The notes under the pieces are model-generated. The model was not told where the DNA came from and made no database searches. It saw only the letters and a list, made by a program, of their open reading frames with translations. Below, piece after piece: positions 8,295-15,774 of a DNA stretch of 53,303 nucleotides. The DNA lies in contig CASGDR010000009.1 of assembly GCA_949300345.1 (NCBI GenBank), positions 1-53,303 on the forward strand, read 5' to 3'. How positions within the stretch are numbered: the first letter of the stretch is position 1; every line of letters begins with the position of its first letter. The stretch comes from an uncultured bacterium (GTDB taxonomy: Bacteria; Bacillota_I; Bacilli_A; RFN20; CAG-826). The position numbers and the translations under genes were made by a program.

Positions 8295-9275
8295 TTAGAT
8301 AAGCTCGGCGATGTTATCGGGGATCCAATCCTTATAGATGCGGCAGGCGATCTCCGGGGCATCGATGAAGGGGTTCCTTATTCCGATTTCCTCATCGATC
8401 ACCTCGTTGCGGCGGTCCTCTTCCTCCATGACATCGTAGACGATGTTCCATTTCATGAGGTCGCTGATCTTGCCCATGGTTGCGGGGTGGTCGCTTTGGG
8501 CGCGGGGAGTATCGTCGATCTCCAATCCCTTTTCCTGCCAGCGGCAGGCCTCATAGAAGATGATCCTCGCGGCATTGCCACGGTAGGCGGGCACGCCTTC
8601 CTCGGCCGGGTCATAGGTCCACTGTCCGGATTCCCCATAGTAGTAGTTGCCCCTGGAAGAATTGATTTTGGTGTCGCAGGCCCTAAGCATGTGGGGGTCG
8701 GCCCCTTCGTTGCTTTTCTCCGATACGAGCCTGGAAGCGGGCCAGACATGTTCCCTATTCCAGCCAGAGACGGATTTCCCGGAGTAGAAGGAGATGATGT
8801 TATTCGGATTGTCGGGATCGGCATCCGACTTGGCCAAGAGGCTCTTGGCTTGGCTATAGCTAGGGATGTATTCGGCCTTCCCATCTAGTACATCATCGAT
8901 GGAAAGAAGGAGGTCATTTCCGCCCAAAGACCAGTCCACGCCTGAATAATAGGAAGATAGATATGAGTCGTTGGCGATGCTTTCGGGCGCCCCTCTTAGA
9001 TCGGGGTCCCACTTGCCAAGATCGTTACTTGAACTCGAGGAAGAACTCGATGAACTATCCGAAGACGAGGAGCTAGAAGAGCTGCTTGAGCTTGAAGAGG
9101 AAGTATCGGAACCCGATTGGCTATTCGAGGACGAGGAATCGGAGGAACTAGAAGAGCTGCTTGAGGAAGCACTTGAGCCATCCGAAGAGCTTAGGACACT
9201 GCCCGAAGCATTCATGGAGCAGGCATATAGTCCGGGGAGTAGGGCTAGTAGCAATAAGAGGCGTCTTTCTTTCAT
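8295..9275 (-). CDS. Secreted endonuclease I family lipoprotein
   Basis: A 326-residue lipoprotein nuclease. A hydrophobic signal peptide ends in the lipobox LYAC with Cys19, followed by a Ser-rich linker (about 29-83) that holds the enzyme off the membrane. The catalytic part matches the endonuclease I (EndA/NucM) family: REHVWPASR with His176, DPHMLRA near 193-199, and INSSRGNYYY near 204-213. This family uses a beta-beta-alpha metal site to cut DNA or RNA non-specifically. On a Gram-positive or wall-less cell it would act outside, probably for nucleotide scavenging. A TATGAT box lies 8 bases before the ATG. The Ser tract is low complexity and probably variable. Confidence 0.88.
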   Translation of the reverse strand: MKERRLLLLLALLPGLYACSMNASGSVLSSSDGSSASSSSSSSSSDSSSSNSQSGSDTSSSSSSSSSSSSSSDSSSSSSSSSSNDLGKWDPDLRGAPESIANDSYLSSYYSGVDWSLGGNDLLLSIDDVLDGKAEYIPSYSQAKSLLAKSDADPDNPNNIISFYSGKSVSGWNREHVWPASRLVSEKSNEGADPHMLRACDTKINSSRGNYYYGESGQWTYDPAEEGVPAYRGNAARIIFYEACRWQEKGLEIDDTPRAQSDHPATMGKISDLMKWNIVYDVMEEEDRRNEVIDEEIGIRNPFIDAPEIACRIYKDWIPDNIAELI

Positions 9276-9283
9276 GGCTCCTA

Positions 9284-9289
9284 ATCATA
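9284..9289 (-). promoter_or_regulatory. -10 box close to start codon (endonuclease lipoprotein)
   Basis: TATGAT on the minus strand, 8 bases before the ATG at 9275. The AGGAG between them is only 2 bases from the ATG, too close for normal use, so a very short leader is likely. Confidence 0.45.
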
Positions 9290-9604
9290 GTCCAAAGGAC
9301 GCCCGTTTGATAGAAGGCTTCCCATAAGAAGGAAATAGGGGCTAGGCCCATGAGCTAACCGTAGTGGCCTCAATTGGGCCCATCCATGACTTTCGACAAG
9401 CCCGAAAAGGGGATAAACGGCAACCGCGATCGCTAGGCCATTTCCCTGAGTGTGGCCCTATCTTCCTTTTCTAGGGTATGGGTTCATGACATCATGGATT
9501 TGCTTAGAAGGCGGGTGGGTTTTTCTCATTTTGGGGCCAAGAGGCCAAGAAGCAAGAAAATTTCTTCATAAAACCTTATCAAACCAGTTGACAAAGGATT
9601 CATA

Positions 9605-9618
9605 TTAGTCAAAACTAA
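9605..9618. repeat. Inverted repeat, possible operator
   Basis: TTAGT and ACTAA arms around CAAA, 12 bases after a TTGACA hexamer. The position fits an operator on a promoter, but no consensus for a named regulator is met. Confidence 0.3.
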
Positions 9619-9664
9619 CCACGCACTGGGGAAGACGCACACTTCCCGAGTCTCCTTGAACCGG

Positions 9665-9686
9665 AAGCGGCCTCTGGGCCGTTTTT
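9665..9686 (+). terminator. Short intrinsic terminator
   Basis: CGGCC-TCTG-GGCCG followed by TTTTT. No gene ends just upstream, so it would close a short RNA starting near 9600, or attenuate transcription into the flavoprotein gene. Confidence 0.5.
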
Positions 9687-9853
9687 GGTATTAGGGGATG
9701 TCCTTATCGGCTTATTCTCATATAGCCACCGGTGTTCCTTTTGGATGGAAAAATAAGGGAACTCCGCGAAGGATATAGCCCCCATGAGCGAAAAACCTCT
9801 TCTTTCCTAGTTTTTAAGGCTCTTCTAGAATAGAAGCATCAAGGAGATTGCAT

Positions 9854-11893
9854 ATGTCAGACTACGACGTTCTCTATACCCCCTGGAAGATCAAGAATCT
9901 GGAAATCAAGAACCGGATCGTCATGACCTCAATGGGCGGTACCTCCATCTTCGGCTGGATGGAACCCCACCATTTCGACAAGGAAGCCGCGAACTTCTTG
10001 CTCGAGCGGGCCAAAGGCGGGGCCGGGCTAATCCTTCCGGGCATCGCCCCCATCCGCAACCTCATCGGCGGGGGATGGCTTTATAAGGCCAACGGGGCCT
10101 TCAAGAAGCTGAAGCCCTTCATGGAGGAATTCCATAAGACCGGGGCCAAGATGTTCGTGCAGCTTACCGCCGGCTTCGGCCGCTCGATGGCAGTCACCCC
10201 ATTGATGGAAAAATGCGTCACCAATAAGGCTTTGGGCTTCTTGGCCAAGCCCTTCATCGATGTCGATAGGCTTACTGCCTCCTGCTCCGAATTGCCCAAT
10301 AGGTGGTCCGACCGCACCCCCTCAAGGCCTTTGACCATCAAGGAAATCCAAGACATGGTCGATGGCTTTGCCAAGACGGCCCTAAAGTGCAAGGAAGCCG
10401 GGGTCGACGGGGTGGAAATCCACGCGGTCCATGAAGGATACCTACTGGACCAATTCACATTGAAATATTGCAATCATAGGACCGACGAGTACGGGGGCAG
10501 TTTGGAAAACCGCTACAGGTTTGCCACCGATATCGTAAAGGCCATCAAGAAACTCTGTGGGGAGGACTATCCGGTTTCGCTTCGCTACTCGGTAGTCTCC
10601 TATACCAAGGGTTTCCGCTCAGGGGCGCTACCGGGCGAGAAATACACCGAAGTGGGCCGTGACCGCGAAGAATCGATCCTCGCGGCCCAACTTTTGGAAA
10701 AAGCCGGATACGACATGCTTAACTGCGATAACGGCACCTACGATGCCTGGTATTGGGCCCATCCGCCCGTCTATATGCCTAGGTCTTGCAACCTAGAGGA
10801 CTGCGAGTTCATCAGAAAACATGTCAATATCCCCGTGGTGGCCGCCGGAAAGATGGAGTGGTCCAAGGGCTCGAAGGCCATCATGGAGGGCAAGATCGAC
10901 GGCTTTGGGGCCGCCCGTCCCTTCTTGGCCGATGCCGAGTGGCCCAACAAGCTCAAAGAGGGAAAGATCAAGGACATCCGTCCCTGCATCTATTGCCATA
11001 ACGGCTGCTTCACCTGCGCCAAATGGGAGGGCAGCGCCAACGAACAGCCCCTCAGCGATACCGCCGGGATGTCCAGGTGCGCCGTCAACGCCGAGACCAT
11101 GCAGACCAAAAAGCACCATATCAAAAAGGCCCCTTACTCGAAGAGCGTCGCCATCATCGGCGGGGGCATCGGCGGCATGGAATGCGCCAGGGTCTTGGCC
11201 CTTAGGGGCCATAAGCCCGTCATCTATGAAAAGTCGGATGTCCTCGGCGGGGTCTATATCCAAGCCAGCAACTTCTCCTTCAAGCAGGAGGACAAAGAGC
11301 TGCTGGAGTGGTACCGCCGCCAGATGGAAGAACTCCATGTCGAGGTGCGCTATAAGCACGAAATAACCGATATCACCGCCTTGCCCGAGGAAGAGGTAAT
11401 CGTGGCTACCGGGGCCAAACCCCGCAAGATCAACATCAAGGGACTCGATAACGGGATCGAGGCCATCGACTTCCTCAAGGGCCATGAAGTCGGCCACCGC
11501 GTCATCATCGTCGGCGGGGGCCTAACCGGCTGCGAAATCGCTTTGCAGCTGCAGCTAGAGGGCAAAGAACCCGTCATCGTCGAAGCCAAAAACGACCTGG
11601 TGGCCGTCCCTGGCATCTGCTTGGCCAATACCTCCTATCTCAGGGAATACTTCGCCCTGCATAAGGTCGAGGTCCATCTCAACTCCTCGGTCAAGGAAAT
11701 CGAGAAGGGGAAGGTCATCATCAGCCATGAGGGCAAGGATGAAGTCCTTGAAGGGGACGATGTCATCGTTTCCCTTGGCTATGTGCCGGCCCCGATTTCC
11801 GCCCCCGGGGCCCAGCTGGTGGGCGATTGCCTGAAGGTAGGCAACCTCCGCCACGTCATCTGGCGGGCCTATGAGGCGGCCATGGCCATATAG
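9854..11893 (+). CDS. Old-yellow-enzyme family Fe-S flavoprotein oxidoreductase
   Basis: A 679-residue NAD(P)H:flavin oxidoreductase of the 2,4-dienoyl-CoA reductase/BaiCD type. The N-terminal FMN barrel contains VEIHAVHEGYLLDQF and YGGSLENRYRF. A 4Fe-4S site follows with Cys378, Cys381, Cys385 (CIYCHNGC) and probably Cys409 (MSRCAVN), the last after a longer gap than in FadH. The C-terminal half has an FAD dinucleotide motif (VAIIGGGIGGMECA) and an NAD motif (VIIVGGGLTGCE). Electrons pass NAD(P)H-FAD-FeS-FMN to an enone or enoyl substrate, which is unidentified. AAGGAG at 9841-9846 selects the ATG at 9854 over the in-frame TTG at 9848. A TAGAAT -10 box lies at 9826-9831. It is monocistronic or leads the two small membrane-protein genes. 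Confidence 0.9.
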   Translation: MSDYDVLYTPWKIKNLEIKNRIVMTSMGGTSIFGWMEPHHFDKEAANFLLERAKGGAGLILPGIAPIRNLIGGGWLYKANGAFKKLKPFMEEFHKTGAKMFVQLTAGFGRSMAVTPLMEKCVTNKALGFLAKPFIDVDRLTASCSELPNRWSDRTPSRPLTIKEIQDMVDGFAKTALKCKEAGVDGVEIHAVHEGYLLDQFTLKYCNHRTDEYGGSLENRYRFATDIVKAIKKLCGEDYPVSLRYSVVSYTKGFRSGALPGEKYTEVGRDREESILAAQLLEKAGYDMLNCDNGTYDAWYWAHPPVYMPRSCNLEDCEFIRKHVNIPVVAAGKMEWSKGSKAIMEGKIDGFGAARPFLADAEWPNKLKEGKIKDIRPCIYCHNGCFTCAKWEGSANEQPLSDTAGMSRCAVNAETMQTKKHHIKKAPYSKSVAIIGGGIGGMECARVLALRGHKPVIYEKSDVLGGVYIQASNFSFKQEDKELLEWYRRQMEELHVEVRYKHEITDITALPEEEVIVATGAKPRKINIKGLDNGIEAIDFLKGHEVGHRVIIVGGGLTGCEIALQLQLEGKEPVIVEAKNDLVAVPGICLANTSYLREYFALHKVEVHLNSSVKEIEKGKVIISHEGKDEVLEGDDVIVSLGYVPAPISAPGAQLVGDCLKVGNLRHVIWRAYEAAMAI

Positions 11894-11913
11894 CCAAGAG
11901 GGGCATCGGGTGG

Positions 11914-11919
11914 TAAATT
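11914..11919 (+). promoter_or_regulatory. -10-like box 6 bases before start codon
   Basis: TAAATT, six bases, then ATG at 11926. There is no ribosome site. It belongs to the leaderless-type group described in the findings. Confidence 0.35.
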
Positions 11920-11925
11920 AGACCC

Positions 11926-12168
11926 ATGGAAAAAAGCAATTACAGGCGTTTCTCCCTTCTATGCCAGATCGCCTTCTGGGCCTTTGTGGCCATTCTCATC
12001 GTCTCCGTCGTCTTGCTATGCGGCTCCCTATACGGGGCTCCCGACCTTGTCCTTTACGGGGCCATATTGATCCCGTTCTGGGCCATTGCCCTAGTGGTCA
12101 TGGTCTATAGCGCTTTGGTCTGGGACGGCAAGAAGCATGACGAAGGGCCGACCCACCTTCCCCACTGA
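11926..12168 (+). CDS. Small membrane protein, two TM segments
   Basis: An 80-residue protein with two hydrophobic helices (about residues 13-35 and 43-65) and a short charged C-terminus ending near HDEGPTHLPH. No family is recognised. The gene starts 32 bases after the flavoprotein gene with no Shine-Dalgarno. Its stop shares a base with the next start (TGATG), so the two small genes are translationally coupled and may form a complex. The coding claim rests on the coherent membrane pattern and this coupling. Confidence 0.6.
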   Translation: MEKSNYRRFSLLCQIAFWAFVAILIVSVVLLCGSLYGAPDLVLYGAILIPFWAIALVVMVYSALVWDGKKHDEGPTHLPH

Positions 12169-12398
12169 TGGCAAGGTTAGGCGGCAAGAAGAAAAAGACC
12201 GAAAAGGAAGAGGCAGTCCGCGACGATAGCCCGGTCGTCTCCGCCTATAGCGAAGAGGGCCAGCGCCGCATCAAGGAAGCCGAAAGGAAAAACAATTTCC
12301 CCAGGTGGCAGAAGATATTGATCTTCGCCGGCTATGCGGCCCTATTGGTGGCGGCGATACTGACCATCTACTTCCTAGAGGCAAACGGCGTCTTCTAA
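12168..12398 (+). CDS. Small single-pass membrane protein
   Basis: A 76-residue protein: a Lys/Glu-rich N-terminal half (GGKKKKTEKEEA) and one C-terminal membrane helix (about 48-70, ILIFAGYAALLVAAILTIYF), with a tail of only a few residues. No family is recognised. The tail-anchored layout leaves most of it in the cytoplasm. It is coupled to the upstream small membrane protein by a one-base overlap and is followed by a strong terminator. Confidence 0.6.
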   Translation: MARLGGKKKKTEKEEAVRDDSPVVSAYSEEGQRRIKEAERKNNFPRWQKILIFAGYAALLVAAILTIYFLEANGVF

Positions 12399-12400
12399 AT

Positions 12401-12420
12401 AAAGGCCTTCGGGCCTTTTT
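12401..12420. terminator. Intrinsic terminator between convergent genes
   Basis: AAAGGCC-TTCG-GGCCTTT followed by further T bases, directly after the TAA of the small membrane protein and next to the stop of the minus-strand ECF gene. Confidence 0.85.
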
Positions 12421-12421
12421 C

Positions 12422-12961
12422 TTATGCCCTTAACAGGGCTCTTTTGATGGGGAAATATAGGACGGTGGCGATGATGGCGCCCCCATAGCCTTGGGCCAAA
12501 TCGAAGAGGGAGTTGAATAGATACCCCCAGCCATAGAAGGCATAGTAGGCCACCATATAAGTAACCACCATGCAGGCTGGAGCGATAATAATCCCTAAGT
12601 ACCTAAGGTATTTGTGTTTTTTTAGGACATTGTATAAAAGTCCGGGCAATAGGCCTAGCAAGCCCTTGGCCAGGAAGGTGAAGGGGATATAGGCCACGTA
12701 TCCGGCGTATAGGTCGGACATGGTGCCGGAGAAGACGCCGACGAAGGCCCCTTCGATGGGACCAAGAAGCAAGGACGCCAATATGGTCAGGGCATCGGCG
12801 AAGTTGAAATACCCTGAGCCCCCGGGATAGGGGATGGCTAAGAAGGAAGAAAAGACAAAGGCCAAGGCCGAAAAAACGGCCATCGCGGCGATCCTATATA
12901 TTTTCTTCCTATTCTCCCTTAGTAGGCTCTGATGCTTTGGAGTAGGGTTTTGACTTGCCAT
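12422..12961 (-). CDS. ECF transporter substrate-binding (S) component
   Basis: Integral membrane vitamin-uptake component, about 180 residues with five to six helices. The N-terminal RKKIYRIAAMAVFSALAFVF and the following FNFADALTILASLLLGPIEG and GVFSGTMSDLYAG are typical of ECF S proteins (riboflavin/folate/pantothenate-type folds). It would plug into the shared EcfT-EcfA module, which is not in this window. The ligand is not readable. The start is uncertain: ATG at 12961 gives MASQNPTPKHQ and lies inside the upstream DUF523 gene. Later starts would trim the first helix, and an ATG at 13012 would add 17 residues. It overlaps and probably shares an operon with the DUF523 gene. Confidence 0.82.
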   Translation of the reverse strand: MASQNPTPKHQSLLRENRKKIYRIAAMAVFSALAFVFSSFLAIPYPGGSGYFNFADALTILASLLLGPIEGAFVGVFSGTMSDLYAGYVAYIPFTFLAKGLLGLLPGLLYNVLKKHKYLRYLGIIIAPACMVVTYMVAYYAFYGWGYLFNSLFDLAQGYGGAIIATVLYFPIKRALLRA

Positions 12962-13532
12962 TGGCCTTGAGGAAATAACCGCGCTTTTGCCTAAAGCCGG
13001 TCCTATTGCCACTATTTGGATGCTTCTTCTTGGAGTAGGTCTTTTTATAAGAACCGGCGCGGGTTTTCCTATCTTCCTTCTTTTTCGATGGCTTTCTTAG
13101 AAGGAAGTCGAGGGCATCGGTTTCGGCATAGACCTTGATGCCGTTTTGGATCAGTAGCCTGGCGGTTATTCCCTGCCCGTCGATCTTGTTGCCCTTGAAT
13201 TGGCCATCGTGGATCTTGCGGGGTCCGCAGGCCGGGGAGGCATCCTTAAGTATGGCGATCGAAATGCCGAGGAAGCGGCAGATGTTGAGGGCCTTTTGGG
13301 CGCCTAGTTCATAGTGTTTGGTGACATCCTCTCCCAGTTCGTTCTTCACCCTTCCGGAGGGCTGGATCTCGCTTCTGGGCCTAGGGGTGGATAAACCGCC
13401 TTCAACCTCGGGGCAGAAGGGGACGAGGTCATAGTCCCTTTGAAGCTTCATGATGGCTTCGTTGGGCTTGCTCTTGCCGTCATAGCGGCAGTTGGTCCCA
13501 AGCAGGCATGCGGATACGAGGATCTTTTCCAT
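12909..13532 (-). CDS. DUF523 / TudS-like Fe-S protein
   Basis: A 207-residue protein whose first 150 residues are DUF523: SACLLGTNCRYDG at the N-terminus, FCPEVEGGLSTPRPRSE, and KDASPACGPRKIHDG near 96-110. The three conserved Cys positions match those that hold a 4Fe-4S cluster in TudS thiouracil desulfidases, so removal of sulfur from thiolated pyrimidines is a reasonable inference. The last 55 or so residues are a Lys/Arg/Ser-rich tail, probably disordered or nucleic-acid binding, which the family usually lacks. It is upstream of, and overlaps, the ECF S gene. A weak TAAACT box sits 9 bases before the ATG. Confidence 0.82.
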   Translation of the reverse strand: MEKILVSACLLGTNCRYDGKSKPNEAIMKLQRDYDLVPFCPEVEGGLSTPRPRSEIQPSGRVKNELGEDVTKHYELGAQKALNICRFLGISIAILKDASPACGPRKIHDGQFKGNKIDGQGITARLLIQNGIKVYAETDALDFLLRKPSKKKEDRKTRAGSYKKTYSKKKHPNSGNRTGFRQKRGYFLKANGKSKPYSKASEPTKGE

Positions 13533-13574
13533 TTCCGACGTAGTTTAGCCCTTCTTAGTTGGCTTTGCCAACAT

Positions 13575-13580
13575 TAGAAT
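13575..13580 (+). promoter_or_regulatory. -10 box 6 bases before start codon (YgjP-like gene)
   Basis: TAGAAT, then six bases, then the ATG at 13587. No ribosome site is present. The same box-to-ATG distance occurs at six other genes here. Confidence 0.55.
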
Positions 13581-13586
13581 ATGGCC

Positions 13587-14204
13587 ATGCCCCAAACCAA
13601 GGAGTTGTTCCGGCTCTATCTAGCCATCGAAAAGCAGAAGGGAAGGAAGTCGCTTTCCTTTGCCTATATCGAGGACGGCGACTATTTTTTGGCCAAGGCC
13701 CCGGCCTCTTTGACCGACGAATATATCGAAGAAGCCGCCAAAAGGTCGATCAAAAGCCTAGTGCGCCTGCGCGATAGGAAACTAGCGGGCCGCGCCTTCT
13801 ATGTACTAGGCCAACCCCATCCGGAAATCCCCGAGGAAGAACAAGAAGCCTATCTATCCGGTAGCCTCAGGGAATATCTGAGCAAAAGGGTGCCCGTAAT
13901 CGCTAGGGAACTAGGCATTTCCTTTCCCTTCAAGGTCGAGGTAAAGCCCCTAAAAAGCGTCTATGGCATCAATTACGTGAAGAAGAAGCTGGTGCGTTTC
14001 TCCAGCACCTTGGGGCGCTTTTCCTACCCGGTCATCGATTCGGTGGTTTACCATGAGCTATGCCATTTCTATTACCAGGACCATCAGAAGAAGTTCTACA
14101 ACCTTCTACTAGAGCACTGTCCTAGGTACTGGGAATACCGCAAGGCACTTAACAAAAACGACTATGGATATAGAGCAGAAGTTCGTTTCCAGCTTGGACA
14201 ATAG
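13587..14204 (+). CDS. YgjP-like (SprT/WLM-type) metallopeptidase
   Basis: A 205-residue cytoplasmic protein of the YgjP/DUF45 metallopeptidase group. The zinc motif HELCHFYYQDHQKKFY carries the two His and the Glu of HExxH. The trailing LLEHCPRYWEYRKAL is the family's C-terminal signature with a further His. The central part (INYVKKKLVRFSSTLGRF) also fits. The physiological substrate is unknown. ATG at 13587 is preferred over the in-frame ATG at 13581 because it is exactly six bases from a TAGAAT box. The 3' end overlaps the methyltransferase gene by 41 bases in another frame, so the two are probably co-transcribed. Confidence 0.85.
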   Translation: MPQTKELFRLYLAIEKQKGRKSLSFAYIEDGDYFLAKAPASLTDEYIEEAAKRSIKSLVRLRDRKLAGRAFYVLGQPHPEIPEEEQEAYLSGSLREYLSKRVPVIARELGISFPFKVEVKPLKSVYGINYVKKKLVRFSSTLGRFSYPVIDSVVYHELCHFYYQDHQKKFYNLLLEHCPRYWEYRKALNKNDYGYRAEVRFQLGQ

Positions 14205-14883
14205 GCGCATCAAGGAAGCCGTGGCCCTAAAAGACGGCAAGTCCTCGCGCTTTCTATGCGAGGGTTTCCACCTCGTGGAAATGGCCCTAAGGCACGCGGA
14301 TGTCCAATGCGTCTTCTCCCTAAAGCCCTATCCCTGCAAGTGCGAGAACATCCTCGTAACCAGCAAGGTCATGGCCAAACTCTCCGACATGATGACCCCG
14401 GAAGGGGTGGTCGCCATCGTCCACAAGAAGAAAAGCGGGCCCTGCACTTCGGACAAGGTATTGCTGCTAGATGAAGTAAGGGATCCCGGCAATGTGGGGA
14501 CCCTGCTTAGGACCGCCTTGGCCTTCGGCTATAAGGATGTGGTCTTGCCTAGGGGCAATGCCTCGGCCTATTCGGCCAGGGTCATATCCGCCAGCCAAGG
14601 GGCCATCTTCGCACTCAACCTCATCGAGGGGGCTTCTTCCTTCCAGCGCTCCGCCGAGCTCAAGGAGCAAGGCTATACGCTACTATCAACCGACTTAAGA
14701 GGGGAGCCTTTGGCTCCAACCTACCAAAAACCTACTAGGTTCGTCCTAATACTAGGAAACGAGGCCCGCGGGGTAAGCCCCAAGGTCCTCGGTTTGTCCG
14801 ATGAGAGGATCTATATCCCCATTTCCACGATCGAGTCCCTCAACGTGGCCGTGGCCGGGGGCATATTGATGCATTGCCTATGA
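14164..14883 (+). CDS. TrmH/SpoU-family RNA 2'-O-methyltransferase
   Basis: SPOUT-fold enzyme (239 residues) that methylates ribose 2'-OH in rRNA or tRNA using S-adenosylmethionine. All three motifs are present: DEVRDPGNVGTLLRTALAFG near 100-119, FVLILGNEARGVS, and IYIPISTIESLNVAVAGGIL at the C-terminus that forms the trefoil knot. The N-terminal 85 residues form the substrate-binding domain (RFLCEGFHLVEMAL). It resembles YsgA/RlmB-type proteins; the exact target site is not readable. It overlaps the preceding gene by 41 bases and the next by 4 (ATGA). Confidence 0.92.
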   Translation: MDIEQKFVSSLDNRRIKEAVALKDGKSSRFLCEGFHLVEMALRHADVQCVFSLKPYPCKCENILVTSKVMAKLSDMMTPEGVVAIVHKKKSGPCTSDKVLLLDEVRDPGNVGTLLRTALAFGYKDVVLPRGNASAYSARVISASQGAIFALNLIEGASSFQRSAELKEQGYTLLSTDLRGEPLAPTYQKPTRFVLILGNEARGVSPKVLGLSDERIYIPISTIESLNVAVAGGILMHCL

Positions 14884-15443
14884 GCGAAGAAATCGATACC
14901 AGACTCTGTCTTGCCAAGAAGAAATTCACCTTGGCCAGCTATATTGCCTGCTACATCGAAGCCGGCTTCTCTTTGATCGTGGGGATCCTATGCGTCTACT
15001 TTGCTTTGAAAATCGATGCGGATGCTAGCGGCAATGCCTTGCTCATCATCGCCTATACGGCCCTAGGCTTGGTGTCACTGATCCTATTTTGGTCCATCTT
15101 GGTCTTGGGGCTTTTATATGGCGACCGTTATAGAAACGGCAACGAGGATAGGGTCTACGCCGCCCTCATCAGGGAAGAGGGGGAGTATAGGATCGTCCTC
15201 TTTGAGTTCGAAAATAGAAGCGCCGCCGCCTCTTCTTCGAAGTCCTATCCGATAGGTGAGCTGGAGGATATCAGGGTTTCCAAGCTTCGCTATAGGGTGA
15301 TCAACGCCCTGACCGGCTGGACCCTTCCCTGCGCCGATCTTACCCTAATCTTCAAGGACGGAAACCATGCCCTCTTACCCTACATCTATGATGGGGCCAA
15401 TATTTCCAAGGAACTATTAGCCTTCAAAGCCAAGGTAGACTGA
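14880..15443 (+). CDS. Membrane protein with C-terminal PH-like domain (uncharacterised)
   Basis: A 187-residue protein with two membrane helices (about 18-40 and 52-80), then a soluble region of about 100 residues with alternating hydrophobic strands (EYRIVLFEFEN, LPCADLTLIFKDGNHALL). That layout resembles small proteins with a bacterial PH-like domain. No family is firmly recognised. The ATG at 14880 overlaps the methyltransferase stop. The TTG at 14874 would add only two residues. Confidence 0.65.
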   Translation: MSEEIDTRLCLAKKKFTLASYIACYIEAGFSLIVGILCVYFALKIDADASGNALLIIAYTALGLVSLILFWSILVLGLLYGDRYRNGNEDRVYAALIREEGEYRIVLFEFENRSAAASSSKSYPIGELEDIRVSKLRYRVINALTGWTLPCADLTLIFKDGNHALLPYIYDGANISKELLAFKAKVD

Positions 15444-15544
15444 CCTAGGCCGATTCGGTTTTGCCAATAAGCGATGCAATAGCCATCGCAATCGCTAGAA
15501 GACCATAAGCGCAAGTCCTCCTTCCCCTTTGGGGAGAGGAAGAA

Positions 15545-15760
15545 TACAATTTCATCGTTCGAGGAACAGGAAAAGTAACGGGTAGCCTCCGCCTAGGGAG
15601 GGGCAGACAGTGGAACCGCCCCCGAAGGCCCCGCGAAGCGTTCGCCTGGGAGAACTCCCCCAATCGGGACGCCGGCCGCGTTAAAGCCAAGTGAGCCTGC
15701 TTACAAAGCAGGGAATCGGGATGGCACCGCGGGTAATCCGCTCCCGGGGCCGCCTTTTTA
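15545..15760 (+). ncRNA. T-box riboswitch leader of pheST
   Basis: The T-box TGGCACCGCGG at 15722-15732 sits in front of a GC-rich terminator ending in CGCCTTTTT (15751-15759) and directly before pheS. Upstream, AAAAGTAACG near 15573 and GGCAGACAGTGG near 15602 fit the AG-bulge and distal-loop parts of Stem I. A TTC triplet at 15641-15643 is the best candidate specifier for tRNA-Phe. Uncharged tRNA-Phe would pair with the T-box and prevent termination, so pheST is induced by phenylalanine shortage. The exact 5' end is uncertain. Confidence 0.85.
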
Positions 15761-15774
15761 ATAGGAGGAAGCCT

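Larger units (their letters stand above)
9290..9853. other. Intergenic region with a possible small structured transcript
   Basis: No protein gene is visible in these 560 bases. TTGACA lies at 9588-9593. An inverted repeat TTAGT-CAAA-ACTAA (9605-9618) follows, then a hairpin GGGAAG/CTTCCC (9629-9647) and a short terminator (9668-9686). Further on, TAGAAT (9826-9831) and AAGGAG (9841-9846) serve the downstream flavoprotein gene. The rest (9290-9580) holds nothing I recognise. Confidence 0.5.

Noticed and set aside
9020-9195. Repeat array in the nuclease lipoprotein gene
   Set aside because: It is a Ser-codon low-complexity tract, not a spaced repeat, so not CRISPR.
9620-9690. tRNA or SRP RNA in the gap before the flavoprotein gene
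   Set aside because: No cloverleaf forms, and the SRP core (GGTCAGG with GGAAGCAGCC) is absent.
15691-15774. Longer pheS start upstream
   Set aside because: The extra codons lie in the T-box and its terminator; AGGAGG at 15763-15768 points to the ATG at 15775.
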